From positions 186,001 to 250,000 of the forward strand of contig JAXLYO010000007.1 of NCBI GenBank assembly GCA_046351415.1: 64,000 nucleotides of DNA, written 5' to 3'. The notes under the pieces are model-generated. The model searched no databases. It had not been told where the DNA came from and worked only from the letters and a program-made list of their open reading frames with translations. Made by a program: the position numbers and the translations under genes. Positions 28,241-37,257 of the stretch are shown piece after piece (the stretch's first letter is position 1; each line of letters begins with the position of its first letter). This stretch comes from JABFRG01 sp046351415. Lineage in GTDB: Bacteria; Myxococcota_A; Polyangia; Polyangiales; Polyangiaceae.

Positions 28241-29593
28241 ATGCCGGAACATCGAGCGACAACCGGAGCCGAATTCGTCACGCGTAGCTTCCCGGTGCTG
28301 CGGTGGAACCGGGCCGGGAAGAACTGCTCCGTCGTCGTCGCAAAAGCGATGGTGATTGGCAGCGCGCCCCCCTCGGACGTACAGGTTCAGGACTCGACGG
28401 TTTCACGCATGCACGCGGAGCTCGAACCCACTGACCAAGGGTTGTGGATTCGCGACCTATCGAGCAAGAACGGCACATTCGTCGATGGCGATCGAACGTG
28501 GGAGCATTGTATTCCGTTTGGGCAAAAACAGTGCTTCGATCTCGGCCGCACGCGGTTCGAGGTCGACTACGAGGTCGCCCCGCAAGCTCCTGTCGAACAG
28601 TGGTGCACGCCGAACTTTCACCACCTCGTCGGTGGAAGCGCCTGTATGCGGGAGTTGTTCGCCCTACTCGCTCGCGTCTCGAAGACCAACACGTCGGTCC
28701 TCATTCGCGGAGAAACCGGCACCGGCAAAGAGGCAGTGGCGCGCTCCATTCACGACGCGTCGCCGCGGGCTGAGGGGCCGTACGTCGTCGTCGACTGCGC
28801 AGCGGTTTCCGACACCCTGCTCGACGCGGAGCTCTTCGGTCACGCGAAAGGTGCATTCACCGGTGCGTTGCTTGCACGACCCGGCGCGCTCGAGGCCGCT
28901 GCCGGCGGCACGGTGTTCCTCGACGAAATCGGAGAAATGCCGCTGTCGATGCAGCCGAAGCTCCTCCGCGTCCTCGAGCAACGAGCCGTTCGCCGCCTCT
29001 GGGAAGCGGAGTACCGGCGCGTCGACGTTCGCTTCATCAGTGCGACCCACCGCGATCTTCTCAGTATGGTGGCACGCGGCGAGTTCCGCGAAGACCTCTA
29101 CTTCCGCCTTGCGGTCATTCCGGTGAGGATTCCGCCCTTGCGAAGTCGCATGGAAGACATCGATATGCTCGTTGAACGATTCCTCGATGGGGCGCCGGTA
29201 CCGTCGGACTTCCACGCAGGGCTACGCACGCAGCAGTGGCCCGGGAACGTTCGCGAGCTACGCAACTACGTCGAGCGTTTCGCTGCGCTCGGCGCGACCT
29301 GTTCGCCCGGCGACCACGCGCAGCCGCCGGGTCAGCGTTCGGAGCATACGCGGGATCCTGGACCTATCAACGACGTGAGCGCCCCCCTCGGTCTGACCGC
29401 AGAGCCTTCGCCGGCCTTGCCGCCCTTCTCGGGCGACCTCAAGGCATTTCGCAATCTCTGGAACGACTACGGCGAACGTGAGTTCTTGCGTGCAGGCCTC
29501 GAACGACATGGGCACAACGTCACCGCATTCTCGAAGGAGGCCGGCGTCGATCGCACGTACCTCCATCGGTTGCTCCGACGTCACAAGTTCTGA
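28241..29593 (+). CDS. FHA-domain sigma-54-dependent transcription activator
   Basis: 450 residues. The N-terminal FHA domain (VIGSAPPSDVQ, SRMHAEL, LSSKNGTFVDG) reads phosphothreonine. The AAA+ domain carries Walker A GETGTGKE (157-164), an intact sigma-54 loop GAFTGA (204-209) and Walker B VFLDEIGEM (225-233). The C-terminus has a short helix-turn-helix (VTAFSKEAGVDRTYLHRLL). FHA-type activators in myxobacteria are typically controlled by Ser/Thr kinases; the kinase at 9309 is one possible partner, with no direct evidence. It follows the FGE/PA14 gene after a 229-bp gap in which I see no strong promoter. Confidence 0.92.
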   Translation: MPEHRATTGAEFVTRSFPVLRWNRAGKNCSVVVAKAMVIGSAPPSDVQVQDSTVSRMHAELEPTDQGLWIRDLSSKNGTFVDGDRTWEHCIPFGQKQCFDLGRTRFEVDYEVAPQAPVEQWCTPNFHHLVGGSACMRELFALLARVSKTNTSVLIRGETGTGKEAVARSIHDASPRAEGPYVVVDCAAVSDTLLDAELFGHAKGAFTGALLARPGALEAAAGGTVFLDEIGEMPLSMQPKLLRVLEQRAVRRLWEAEYRRVDVRFISATHRDLLSMVARGEFREDLYFRLAVIPVRIPPLRSRMEDIDMLVERFLDGAPVPSDFHAGLRTQQWPGNVRELRNYVERFAALGATCSPGDHAQPPGQRSEHTRDPGPINDVSAPLGLTAEPSPALPPFSGDLKAFRNLWNDYGEREFLRAGLERHGHNVTAFSKEAGVDRTYLHRLLRRHKF

Positions 29594-29871
29594 TGCCGCG
29601 GGTCCACATTCGCTCGGCTCGCATGCGCACACCGGGGCGGCGGCTCGGTGAGGCAACGGCGCCACAGGTGCCTCCTCGCCACACGCCCACATCTTTGATT
29701 TTACTATTAAAATCCCCGACCAATTCCTGCGCTTTCGAGGCTCGAATCCGCTTCCGAATCCGCTTCTCGGCGCAGCATCCATGGCGGTGCCACGTTTCGG
29801 GAAATCGCCCGATGTGGGTGGACAGAGCGCATGGGATCACTTACACCTCCCCGAGCTTCGGAGGATTGTCG

Positions 29872-30579
29872 ATGAATCGTATCGCGCTTATTGCAGTGTT
29901 GGGTCTTGGAATCGCTTGTACCACGGTGATCGAACCGGCGCCGGGAACGAGCGGTGGTCCGGGGACCGCCGATGGCGGGACCGATGGCGCGACGAGCACC
30001 AGCGATGCGGAGGTCGACTCCGGCAAAGTCCCCGGCGAGCCTACCCCCGACGGCTGCTTGAACGGCCAAGACATGGACGCCGACGACGTCGACATCAGCC
30101 TCTGCCCGCCCATCCCGAAGTCCCCGGCGGAAGTGAAGGTGAACGGCAAGGGCGTGAGCCTTGGCGCTTGGGAACTCGGTACCACCGCCACGGGCAAGAC
30201 CTACGTTTATGGCTCCCTCTCTGCGCCCGAGACCAACCCCCGCGTGCTCACCTACGATGGCGGTTCGGATGAGGTCAACGACGAGAACCTCAAGTGCTGG
30301 GCGAAGGGCTACTACCGCCTCCGCAAGTACCTTCAGACGCCCCCGAAGGAGTGGCTTGCTTTGAAGGATGCCGGCTTCCAGTACCGCTTCTTCCAGTTCC
30401 AGACGGACCTCCGAAACGGTGCGACGGGCTACAAAGCCATCTCGTCGTTCGAAGATCACCTCGTGAAGTGGGTGACCGTCATCGACAAGGCGGGCAATTG
30501 CCAACAGCCCACGCTCCCGAAGTTCGTCGCCTACGCGACGGCCGAGTTGAAGCGTCGCAACCTTCCCGTTCCGCAATAA
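29872..30579 (+). CDS. Lipoprotein of unknown function
   Basis: ATG 29872 is preceded by GGAGG (29860-29864) at good spacing. The start MNRIALIAVLGLGIACTT is a lipoprotein signal, followed by a Pro/Gly/Asp/Ser linker. The 170-residue mature domain is not recognised. It contains GVSLGAWELGTTATGKTYVYG and a Tyr/Trp/Lys-rich stretch (CWAKGYYRLRKYL). Upstream, an AT-rich patch at 29694-29713 may hold the promoter. A strong terminator follows at 30622. Confidence 0.75.
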   Translation: MNRIALIAVLGLGIACTTVIEPAPGTSGGPGTADGGTDGATSTSDAEVDSGKVPGEPTPDGCLNGQDMDADDVDISLCPPIPKSPAEVKVNGKGVSLGAWELGTTATGKTYVYGSLSAPETNPRVLTYDGGSDEVNDENLKCWAKGYYRLRKYLQTPPKEWLALKDAGFQYRFFQFQTDLRNGATGYKAISSFEDHLVKWVTVIDKAGNCQQPTLPKFVAYATAELKRRNLPVPQ

Positions 30580-30621
30580 GTCGAAGCGCCGACCGCGCCT
30601 TCATGCGCGTGTGTCAAACGC

Positions 30622-30650
30622 AAGGGCCACCTCGAGAAGAGGTGGCCCTT
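30622..30650. terminator. Strong intrinsic terminator
   Basis: A perfect 12-bp stem, AAGGGCCACCTC (30622-30633) with GAGGTGGCCCTT (30639-30650), and a 5-nt loop, followed on the plus strand by CTTCGTTT. It lies between the convergent genes at 29872 and 30658 and probably serves both. Confidence 0.85.
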
Positions 30651-30657
30651 CTTCGTT

Positions 30658-32280
30658 TCACGGCCAGATGCGGTAGATGATCGGACCCGGGTTCGAGTTG
30701 CCGGTACGCTGCCCGACCGCGACGATGCGTCCTTCCCGCATCGTGGTGATCGCCCGGAATGCAATCGTGAACGCATCCGGGAGCCCCTGGGTCGTGTCTT
30801 CGAACACCACCTCACCGCCATCGCCGAAGGTCGTGTCGAGCGAACCATTCTTCAACCGACGTTGGACGAAGCCCTTGCGATCTTGCGAGCCTCCATACCA
30901 ACCATTCGCGTAGAAGGACTCGTTTGGACCGGACGTCGCTCCGCCCATCTGGCCGGAGTTCCCTCCGCCAACTCCGTAGACCGATCCCGAGCCGCTCGGC
31001 GTCGCTCGAACTGCACAGAGGCCAGAGTTCGGATTCTTTCCGACCATCATCACGTCGTCATTCGTGGCGATGCCCGCGCCGGTGACCGAGCAGTCTGCGA
31101 GATAGGTCGTCACGCCGCTCGTTCCAAAGTTGAGGTCCACCTTTCCGTTCATTTGCAAGCGAACGGCGATCGGAGCGGGAGGACCTCCCCCTGTCCTGTT
31201 TCCTGCCACGAAGAGCCCATTCTGAAGGGCGAACACGCCGCTCAGGCTGCCAGTGAGAGGAGACGAGAGATCGGTGAGGAAGAAGTTCGTAAAGTTGGGG
31301 TCGAGTGTTCCCGCTTCGAGGAAATGGATCACGTACCCGTCGCCACCCACGCTGCCCGTAACAACGATACTCGAGTCGGCGAGTATCGCGATACCTCGCG
31401 CTGCGTTGATGCTTCCGAACCGGTTCATGACCGGATTCGTCGCAACTGAACCGTCGCCATCGAAGCTCTGGTCCGGAGCGCCGCTCGGCAAGAAACGCAT
31501 GATGGTGGTCTGGCCACCATTGTCTCCCGCGACGACGATGCGCCCGTTCTTCGGATCGATCGCGACGGTGTTGGCTGCCCCGTTGCCCGGAAGACTCGTC
31601 ACAGCCTGGTTGAAAGCCGCGTCCGGCGTTCCATCGGGGTTGTAGCGCCGAACGAGCCACTTGTTCGCTCCCGTGTTCGTCGTGCCGACCACGATGATCT
31701 TGCCGTCCGCTTGCGTTGCGACGCCGTTGAATGCGGCGGTGGGCTCGGTGGTTTCGAGCAAGATGCCGTCAGAATCGAAAGACGTGTCGAGGGAGCCCGA
31801 CGGGCCGGCGACGATGAGCTGGAATGTAAGCTCGGCGACATTCGGCGCCTTCAATGTCACGGGGAAGCTCCCAACCTGCGCATTGGCGACCGTGGTGATC
31901 TTCATTTGCGTCGTCAGAGAGCCGTCGCCGATAGGCGCGATCGTGATCGACGTACCATTGCCCTGCCCGCTCGCAGTCAGCGTGATCGGCCCGGTCACCC
32001 CGTTGCGCTCGAAATCGATGGTCACGTCGAGCGTCGCACCTTGCTTCAACTGGAGGGGCGGAGGCGGCGTGAGCTTGATCTTCGCGAGCCCCGCGTCGGG
32101 CGTCGGCGTCGAGCTGTCGGCCACGGACGTGTCTGGCGTGGACGCATCCGTCGTAGGTGTTTCGGTGGCAGCGTCCCTCCCAGTGGTGACGCTGCCGGAG
32201 TCACTCAAACAGGCAGAGGCCAGAAGAAGAGCGGCGCTCGCGGCGGAAAGCACGAAGGTACGCATGATGCGCCGTACCAT
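30658..32280 (-). CDS. Delta-60-repeat beta-propeller-like lipoprotein
   Basis: Lipobox LASAC followed by a Thr/Asp/Ser/Pro linker. After an Ig-like stretch (LTPPPPLQLKQGATLDVTI) the chain shows delta-60 repeats: GSLDTSFDSDGILLE with QADGKIIVVGTTN, GTPDAAFN with PKNGRIVVAGDN, GAPDQSFDGDG and GSLDTTFGDGGEVVF with MREGRIVAVGQ. These repeats of about 55-60 residues are common in surface proteins of Deltaproteobacteria and probably form a propeller. No enzymatic residues stand out. Start ATG 32280 (MVRRIMRTF) or the internal ATG 32265. Divergent from the barrel gene at 32328. Confidence 0.85.
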   Translation of the reverse strand: MVRRIMRTFVLSAASAALLLASACLSDSGSVTTGRDAATETPTTDASTPDTSVADSSTPTPDAGLAKIKLTPPPPLQLKQGATLDVTIDFERNGVTGPITLTASGQGNGTSITIAPIGDGSLTTQMKITTVANAQVGSFPVTLKAPNVAELTFQLIVAGPSGSLDTSFDSDGILLETTEPTAAFNGVATQADGKIIVVGTTNTGANKWLVRRYNPDGTPDAAFNQAVTSLPGNGAANTVAIDPKNGRIVVAGDNGGQTTIMRFLPSGAPDQSFDGDGSVATNPVMNRFGSINAARGIAILADSSIVVTGSVGGDGYVIHFLEAGTLDPNFTNFFLTDLSSPLTGSLSGVFALQNGLFVAGNRTGGGPPAPIAVRLQMNGKVDLNFGTSGVTTYLADCSVTGAGIATNDDVMMVGKNPNSGLCAVRATPSGSGSVYGVGGGNSGQMGGATSGPNESFYANGWYGGSQDRKGFVQRRLKNGSLDTTFGDGGEVVFEDTTQGLPDAFTIAFRAITTMREGRIVAVGQRTGNSNPGPIIYRIWP

Positions 32281-32327
32281 ACCGCAGCCTAAGACAAGGC
32301 GCTCAAATTGTGTTTTCCTCGTGGCGC

Positions 32328-33218
32328 ATGCGGATTTCGAAGATATTTCCCCTTCTCGCGACGCTCTTCATAGGCTCCGCCGAACGCGTAGCCCACGCAG
32401 ATGAGCCTACCCCCCAAGCCCCTCCTCCGGCGACATCGACGACGACGCCCGCGAGTGACGCCCCCGCGACGCAAAACGCACAGCCGCCGAGCGCCCCCCT
32501 CACGCCTCCGCCGCCGCCAACAACGCCGTCCACGGAGAGTCACGGAGCCGAGCCACCGGCCGAAAAGCCCATCAAGGTCGACCTGGGCGCCGGAACGTTC
32601 TTCCCGATTTCTTTTACCGCAGAAGGCACCGTGGAACTTCCCTACCGCATCCTCGTCCAAGGCGACGTCGGGTGGATGCCTTCCCCCTACTCGAACACGA
32701 TCGTCAATCTGCTCGGCGCGTTTGGTGTGTTCGATCCCATCGAAGAAGAACTCGTGAAGACCGCGCTGAAGAGCTCCTTCGTGGGCCGTCTTTCTGCGGG
32801 ATGGCGTCCCTTCCCGAAGCTCGGCCTCGAACTTCTCGTCGGCTACTCGCTCGTCACCGCTGGCGGCTCGCTTAGTGCCCGCGAGGTCCTTGGCGCCTAC
32901 CTTCAGCAGAAGGGTTCCGGTTCGAAGATTCCCGACGACGCAGGCAAACAGATTCCTCTCCACACGACCATGCACTCCTTCCATGCGAGCGTGGGCTGGC
33001 GCTTTCTGCTCCTCGATGACCACTTGGTTCTTCGAGCGAGCCTCGGTTACCTCCAGTGCCTCGGCTCGAACTCGGGCATCGATGTGACGCCGAGGAGCGC
33101 CCTCGGCCAAACGATCATCAACAAGGTCAACTCGGAACTCAGCAGCTACCTCGATGGCTACTACTCGACCTACGTGAAGGCTCCGATCATCGGCGTGACG
33201 GCGGCATATCGGTTCTGA
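32328..33218 (+). CDS. Predicted outer-membrane beta-barrel protein
   Basis: ATG 32328 gives a Sec signal (MRISKIFPLLATLFIGSAE, cleaved after VAHA), then a Pro/Thr/Ala-rich linker of about 55 residues. The rest alternates polar and hydrophobic residues in strand-like runs (VDLGAGTFFPISFTAEGTV, FVGRLSAGWRPFPKLGLELLVGYSL in part) and ends in YRF, the aromatic C-terminal signature read by the BAM machinery. No specific family recognised; porin-like or structural. Confidence 0.78.
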   Translation: MRISKIFPLLATLFIGSAERVAHADEPTPQAPPPATSTTTPASDAPATQNAQPPSAPLTPPPPPTTPSTESHGAEPPAEKPIKVDLGAGTFFPISFTAEGTVELPYRILVQGDVGWMPSPYSNTIVNLLGAFGVFDPIEEELVKTALKSSFVGRLSAGWRPFPKLGLELLVGYSLVTAGGSLSAREVLGAYLQQKGSGSKIPDDAGKQIPLHTTMHSFHASVGWRFLLLDDHLVLRASLGYLQCLGSNSGIDVTPRSALGQTIINKVNSELSSYLDGYYSTYVKAPIIGVTAAYRF

Positions 33219-33224
33219 AGCTCT

Positions 33225-33752
33225 TCAGGGACGCAGGGCCGATAGCGTGAGGCTGTACTCGAAGAACTTTTCGCGCTGGATCGAACCGTGGTGCGTGAGA
33301 GCGCCGCAATCGAATCGATACGCTTTTCGAAAAGCGGGTTGAAGGAGCTTCGCGGCCGCGACGACCTCACGCTTCAATGGATGGACGGAGGCGGTTTCCG
33401 CGAACCCTGGCAGGTGACTATGGGCAGCAACGACTTCTTCCCATAGACGAGCGAGTTCCTGAATCGTCTTGGAGTCTACCTCGCCGCTCGCGCCGAGCTT
33501 CGTCTCCAAGCGGAAGTGAAACCCCACCGAGTCGACCTTCTTTGCGTCCTTCGCGTACGGCTCGACTTCGACCGTGCACTTGGGAAGCACGCCTTTGCTC
33601 TTCGTCGCCGAGGTACGAAGTTGGCGAAAGGAGTTGCCCGCCAGGTCCGCGAGCAGTTTGAACGCAGTCGGGATCGGCTTGCCGAACACGTGCGCGACGG
33701 ACTCCGGCTTGGCACACGACAGAAACATGATGGTGGTGGGGCTCTGCGACAT
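33225..33752 (-). CDS. Hypothetical protein
   Basis: ATG 33752 (MSQSPTTIMFLSCAKP) gives about 175 residues. No family is recognised. The sequence is mixed alpha/beta with a region that reads like a paired strand (VGFHFRLETKLGASGEV) and an Arg/Lys-rich C-terminus. Codon bias supports coding on this strand. It ends seven bases after the convergent barrel gene. Confidence 0.6.
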   Translation of the reverse strand: MSQSPTTIMFLSCAKPESVAHVFGKPIPTAFKLLADLAGNSFRQLRTSATKSKGVLPKCTVEVEPYAKDAKKVDSVGFHFRLETKLGASGEVDSKTIQELARLWEEVVAAHSHLPGFAETASVHPLKREVVAAAKLLQPAFRKAYRFDCGALTHHGSIQREKFFEYSLTLSALRP

Positions 33753-34003
33753 CGGGAGCACCTACGGACGTGGGCGAGCGATCCTTCCTACGAAAGCCGA
33801 AATCACTCGCTCTTTCGTGACGTTCCCCTTCCACGTTCGGCCAAGCGCGACCATTGGAAGTTGGCTGTCCATCGGCTTGCGGTTCTCGCCTCCTGGACGA
33901 ACGAGTGTCCGGACCTCGCGGCGACCTGTCCAGTCGGTTGGCCGCGATTTGCCGGGAGCGCTGATGTTCGTCGCCCTGGCACGCATGATGCTCGGTGCCG
34001 TCC

Positions 34004-34867
34004 ATGACGAAATTCTCCGTTCGATCGCGTCGTCTGGTGCGTGCAGTCGGTGTTCTCGGGGTGCTGCTGGTCGTGGCCTGTTCCGGGTCAGGTGTCGTGG
34101 TACCTCCAGCTTCGCTGACAGATGGCTCTGTCCTGTCAACGGATGCGGGCGGCGCAGCGACGGACGGCGGCGCCGTAGCGTGCAGTTCGGAGCCTGCTCT
34201 CTTCGACGGCAAATGGACCGTGGGTACGAGCGGACCCACGACCTATCATCGGTTCGATCATCCGACGCCCAAAGGACTCGTGATCGCTCTGCACGGCACC
34301 AACGGTTCGTCCGCCAGCGTGGCCACCAAGAAGAAGGAATGGCAGAGCTTTCACGCCGCTGCTCGCGCACGCGGCTACTCTCTCCTCGTGCCGGAGTCGG
34401 AGCAGCGAGACAAGCCGCGCCGCTGGGACAACTCACCATCCGCCAACAACCCTGACCTCGTGCGACTCGCGTCCTTGATCGACGAAGCGTCTCGGGTTGG
34501 CGGACTCTCGCCCACCTCACCGATCTACCTCGTGGGCATGTCGCAAGGCGCTGGGGTCGCGCCCATCTTCGGGCAACTGTTGGCCGCACGCGGCTACCCG
34601 GTACGAGCCGTGGCAGCCTATTGCGGCGGCTCGAGCCCCATCTTCTCGCGCCCCGAATACACGCTGCCGACCATCTTCGCTGCGATGGCCAGTGACGACG
34701 TCATCACCGACGCTTCCGCCGCGGTCGAAGCAAACGTTTCGGCGTTGAAAGCGCGGGGCGTTGAAACCTCGTCCTATGTGAAGCCGTCGGAGAAACTCTG
34801 GGTCAAGTCCCTTGCTGTGTGTAAATTCGGTCGCTCCGGGTACGTGTATCACGCAGCAATCGTCTGA
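34004..34867 (+). pseudogene. Alpha/beta-hydrolase lipoprotein, 5' part interrupted by IS
   Basis: ATG 34004 (or GTG 33995) opens a lipoprotein signal with lipobox VVAC, a Ser/Gly/Asp linker, then an alpha/beta-hydrolase fold of the polyhydroxybutyrate-depolymerase/LpqC style: LVIALHGTNG oxyanion region and nucleophile elbow GMSQGAG (Ser183 counted from GTG 33995). The native frame is lost inside the codon at 34799-34801, where the IS begins. The last 22 codons to the stop at 34867 are IS sequence. The catalytic Asp/His region is therefore missing and lies intact at 36148-36426. Joining the two halves across one copy of the target duplication restores 358 codons from 33995. Confidence 0.9.
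34793..34800 (+). repeat. Target site duplication, left copy
   Basis: AAACTCTG immediately left of the IS; identical to 36148-36155. Eight bases matches the 8-9 bp usual for the IS256 family. Confidence 0.88.
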
Positions 34868-36147
34868 GATGCCTCCTTGTTGAAGAGTGACATGTCGAGG
34901 TATCGGCGGTCGCTCCAGATTTCGGAGGCTTCGATAGCGACGGCGGTGACGAGCCGGAGAGCACTTGCGCGGTCCGGAAAGGCGCCGACTGCGCGGGTTC
35001 GACGTTTGATTTCGCCGTGCAAGCGCTCGAGGCTGTTGGTGGAGCGAATGCGCTTCCAGTGCGCCGGAGGGAAAGGCGAAAAACTGGCCAAGCGCAAGGA
35101 AGCCATTTTTCGAGGCACTCCATGGCCTCGGGCAGCTCACGACCGAGCCCTGAGGCGAAAGCATCTTTCTGCTTCTTCGCATCAACGAGAGAAGCGGCGT
35201 TGAAGATGTTGCTCACGAGACCGGCGAGGCGACCGCGGAGTCGGTGCGGGCGCCTTCGTCAGATGTTTCGTTCGAGATGCACGGTGCATCGTTGAAGCCT
35301 CGTCTCCGGTAGGAGCTTGCGCACGGCGCTCGCGAGGCCGCTGTGCCCGTCCGCAATGACAAGCTCGACGCCTGAAAGTTCCGCCCGTGAGCTGCGTGAG
35401 CAGCCCGTCCAGCTCGCTTCGCTCTCCTCTGCGCCCATGGTCACGCCCAAGAGCTGGCGAGGTCCGCGTTCGTCGACGCCGTACGCGACGAGAGCCGAGA
35501 CATTCTCGACCGCGCGGGCCCACTGCAGTCCAAGAACGTCGCGCCGAGATAGAGATATCGAAACGCGCCGGAAATCGGTGCGGTGCGCAGCGCTTCGACC
35601 TGAGCTTCGAGTGACTTCGTCACGCGACTCACCGTCGACCGGCTCACGTTCTTGCCCGTGAGCGCCTCCGCCACACGCCCCATGTCCCGCGTCGAGACGC
35701 CCTGCACGTACGCCGCCGTGATGGTGTCGTCGAGCTCCTCGGTCCGACGCGCGTAGCGGTCCACAACGCCCTCGATGGGAGAGTCTACCTTGAGTCCTCG
35801 ACCCGCACTTCCACTTCCCCCATCGAGGTCAGAAGTCGACGCAGGTACGTCCCGTTGAGCACGTCTTTGCGGCTCCCGACTCCGCTCGTAGCGACGGGCT
35901 CCCACAAGCTCACGGACTTCTTGGTCGAGAACGGATTCGAGAACCAAACGGATGGCTCCACGGAAAAGGGACTGAAGGTCCGAATCGCGCGCTTCTTGCG
36001 CGACTCGAGGAAACGAGGCAACTTGCTTCATCGGGGAATCTCCTCTCCTCCCGGCAAGGAGGATTTGTTTTTCGTTCAATGAAGGAGCTTCCCCGCTTTT
36101 GCTTCGCAGGGCCGAATTTCGATCTACACAATCATAGGGCCACTACC
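34801..36147 (-). mobile_element. IS256-family insertion sequence, decayed (1347 bp)
   Basis: Ends defined by the flanking AAACTCTG duplication. The left end reads GGTCAAGTCCCTTGCTGTGT and the right end, on the other strand, GGTAGTGGCCCTATGATTGT. Aligned with small gaps they give imperfect terminal inverted repeats sharing GGT, CCCT, TGTGTA and an AATTCGG block further in. The length fits IS256 elements (about 1.3-1.5 kb). It carries one transposase, transcribed opposite to the interrupted hydrolase and now broken. Confidence 0.88.
34849..36031 (-). pseudogene. IS256-family (Mutator) transposase, multiply frameshifted
   Basis: Recognisable blocks from ATG 36031 are spread over several frames: MKQVASFPRVAQEA and YARRTEELDDTITAAYVQGVS; then LQWARAVENVSALVAYGV and VIADGHSGLASAVRKLL; then SNIFNAASLVDAKKQKDAF; finally STNSLERLHGEIKRRTRAV near the C-terminus. 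Lesions: a frame change within 35785-36021 (a block LLTSMGEVEVRVEDSR lies in another frame), one near 35548, an in-frame TGA at 35261-35259, one near 35100, and a small compensated shift near 35410. The first catalytic Asp (LYLDAT in the family) is Gly (LYLGAT). The second Asp (ADGH) and the Glu (LERLHGE) remain. Non-functional. Confidence 0.9.
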
Positions 36148-36155
36148 AAACTCTG
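36148..36155 (+). repeat. Target site duplication, right copy
   Basis: AAACTCTG immediately right of the IS, matching 34793-34800. Confidence 0.88.
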
Positions 36156-36426
36156 CGCGGGGCGTTTTCGTCGCATTCCAGGGCTGGATGACACGGCGTC
36201 CCGCGCGATCTTCGATGGCCTACGCGGCGCTCGTGTGATCGACGACGCCGGGACCGTTCTCATCCATGGGAGCGATCTCGAAGGCGCTGCGCCCCCCGGC
36301 ATTCCAGCTGCCTACTCGGCGTTCTCGGATGACATCGACGAACAGCTTCAGGTCGTCGCGGCCGGCCACGCGTTCTTCGGCGATCGGAACGAAGCAACCC
36401 TGGGGTTCTTCACGGCGCATCCGTAG
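36148..36426 (+). pseudogene. Alpha/beta-hydrolase lipoprotein, 3' part
   Basis: Starts with the right copy of the target duplication and continues in frame as KLCAGRFRRIPGLDDTASR, then DDIDEQLQVVAAGHAFFGD with the candidate catalytic His, ending FFTAHP. This is the C-terminal portion missing from the fragment at 34004-34867. An open frame from ATG 36079 enters it through IS sequence, so a short hybrid peptide could be made, but not a hydrolase. Confidence 0.88.
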
Positions 36427-36429
36427 CGG

Positions 36430-36530
36430 CTGCCGAAGTACAGGCGAGACAGACGAAGCACGAATGGCGAACCGAAGAGGTCGCCTTTCCTCGTGGCGGG
36501 GTGGAGTGGACGAGGATCGAACTCTTCGTT
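36430..36530 (-). repeat. Dispersed, diverged copy of the tRNA-Asp-linked repeat unit
   Basis: Shares the block TGCCGAAGTACAGGCGAGAC (36437-36456) with the array at 37481-38051. A hairpin with arms GGCGAACC/GGTCGCC follows, then a tail GGGGTGGAGTGGACGAGGAT that resembles, on the minus strand, the 3' end of a tRNA (T-loop TTCGATC plus acceptor-like sequence) differing from tRNA-Asp. The order of elements is the same as in the array. It starts four bases after the stop of the hydrolase remnant. Confidence 0.75.
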
Positions 36531-36594
36531 TGGCGCAGTCGCAGAGATCGCGACCGTGTTCGAGGCGGTTGAGAAGTGGGCTGCATGAACGCCG

Positions 36595-37251
36595 TTAGAC
36601 GCGCGTGGTAAGGTCAGGATTCTGCTTTCGTAGCGCGGTAAGGACGTTCTCCATCCCGTCAGCAAGTGCACGTTCACGGACCGAGCCTTCGACGCCGACG
36701 ATGAGGAGGAACGCGACTTTGCCATGAGGCGTCTCGCGCAGCTGTTCCAGACCGGGGTCCTTCGTCAGTAGAACGGCGGTGACCGCTGATTCACTGTCTG
36801 GTCCGTCGAGGGGGTTCACCATGTTCACCGAATGCCCCGGTCCGAAGGCAGAACCAGTGAACACGGCGCGGCCAAGGGTGCCCATCACGTTGATAGGCCA
36901 GAGGGGAGGTTCCGCATCATTCGACTTTGCCAGTCGAAAGGTGAACTCGAATCCGAACCCGCTCCAATCATCTTCCGACTCCTTCGCGTAGAGATCGGAG
37001 AGTCCGAAACTGACGTAGTGCCAGAACGTGCCGCCATCATAGATGCTCACGCCGTCGAATGGATTCTCGGGAGGGTTGCGTAGGTCATGCATTCGCATGA
37101 CGCCGTTGTGGGCCCAGTGCCGCGCTTTCTGTCCGGGGTAGAGTTCAGCGAAGGCACTTTCGATGGCGTCCCATCCAGGCGCAGGCAGAGCTGGCCCCTG
37201 AGGAGCTTGAGGCTTCTGAGTGCTCTTTTTCAGAAAATCTAGGAGACCCAC
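36595..37251 (-). CDS. SUFU (suppressor of fused) domain protein
   Basis: 218 residues from GTG 37251 (MGLLDFLKKS), preceded by AGGTAGG. The SUFU superfamily pattern is visible: WDAIESAFAELYPGQKARHWA, then GFGFEFTFRL, PINVMGTLGRAVF and a terminal LLTKDPGLEQL...VAFLLIVGV region. In bacteria such proteins are often immunity proteins of polymorphic toxin systems. No toxin gene is visible next to it here, so this may be an orphan. A possible 29-codon ORF ends two codons before its start. Confidence 0.82.
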   Translation of the reverse strand: MGLLDFLKKSTQKPQAPQGPALPAPGWDAIESAFAELYPGQKARHWAHNGVMRMHDLRNPPENPFDGVSIYDGGTFWHYVSFGLSDLYAKESEDDWSGFGFEFTFRLAKSNDAEPPLWPINVMGTLGRAVFTGSAFGPGHSVNMVNPLDGPDSESAVTAVLLTKDPGLEQLRETPHGKVAFLLIVGVEGSVRERALADGMENVLTALRKQNPDLTTRV

Positions 37252-37257
37252 GGCAAC

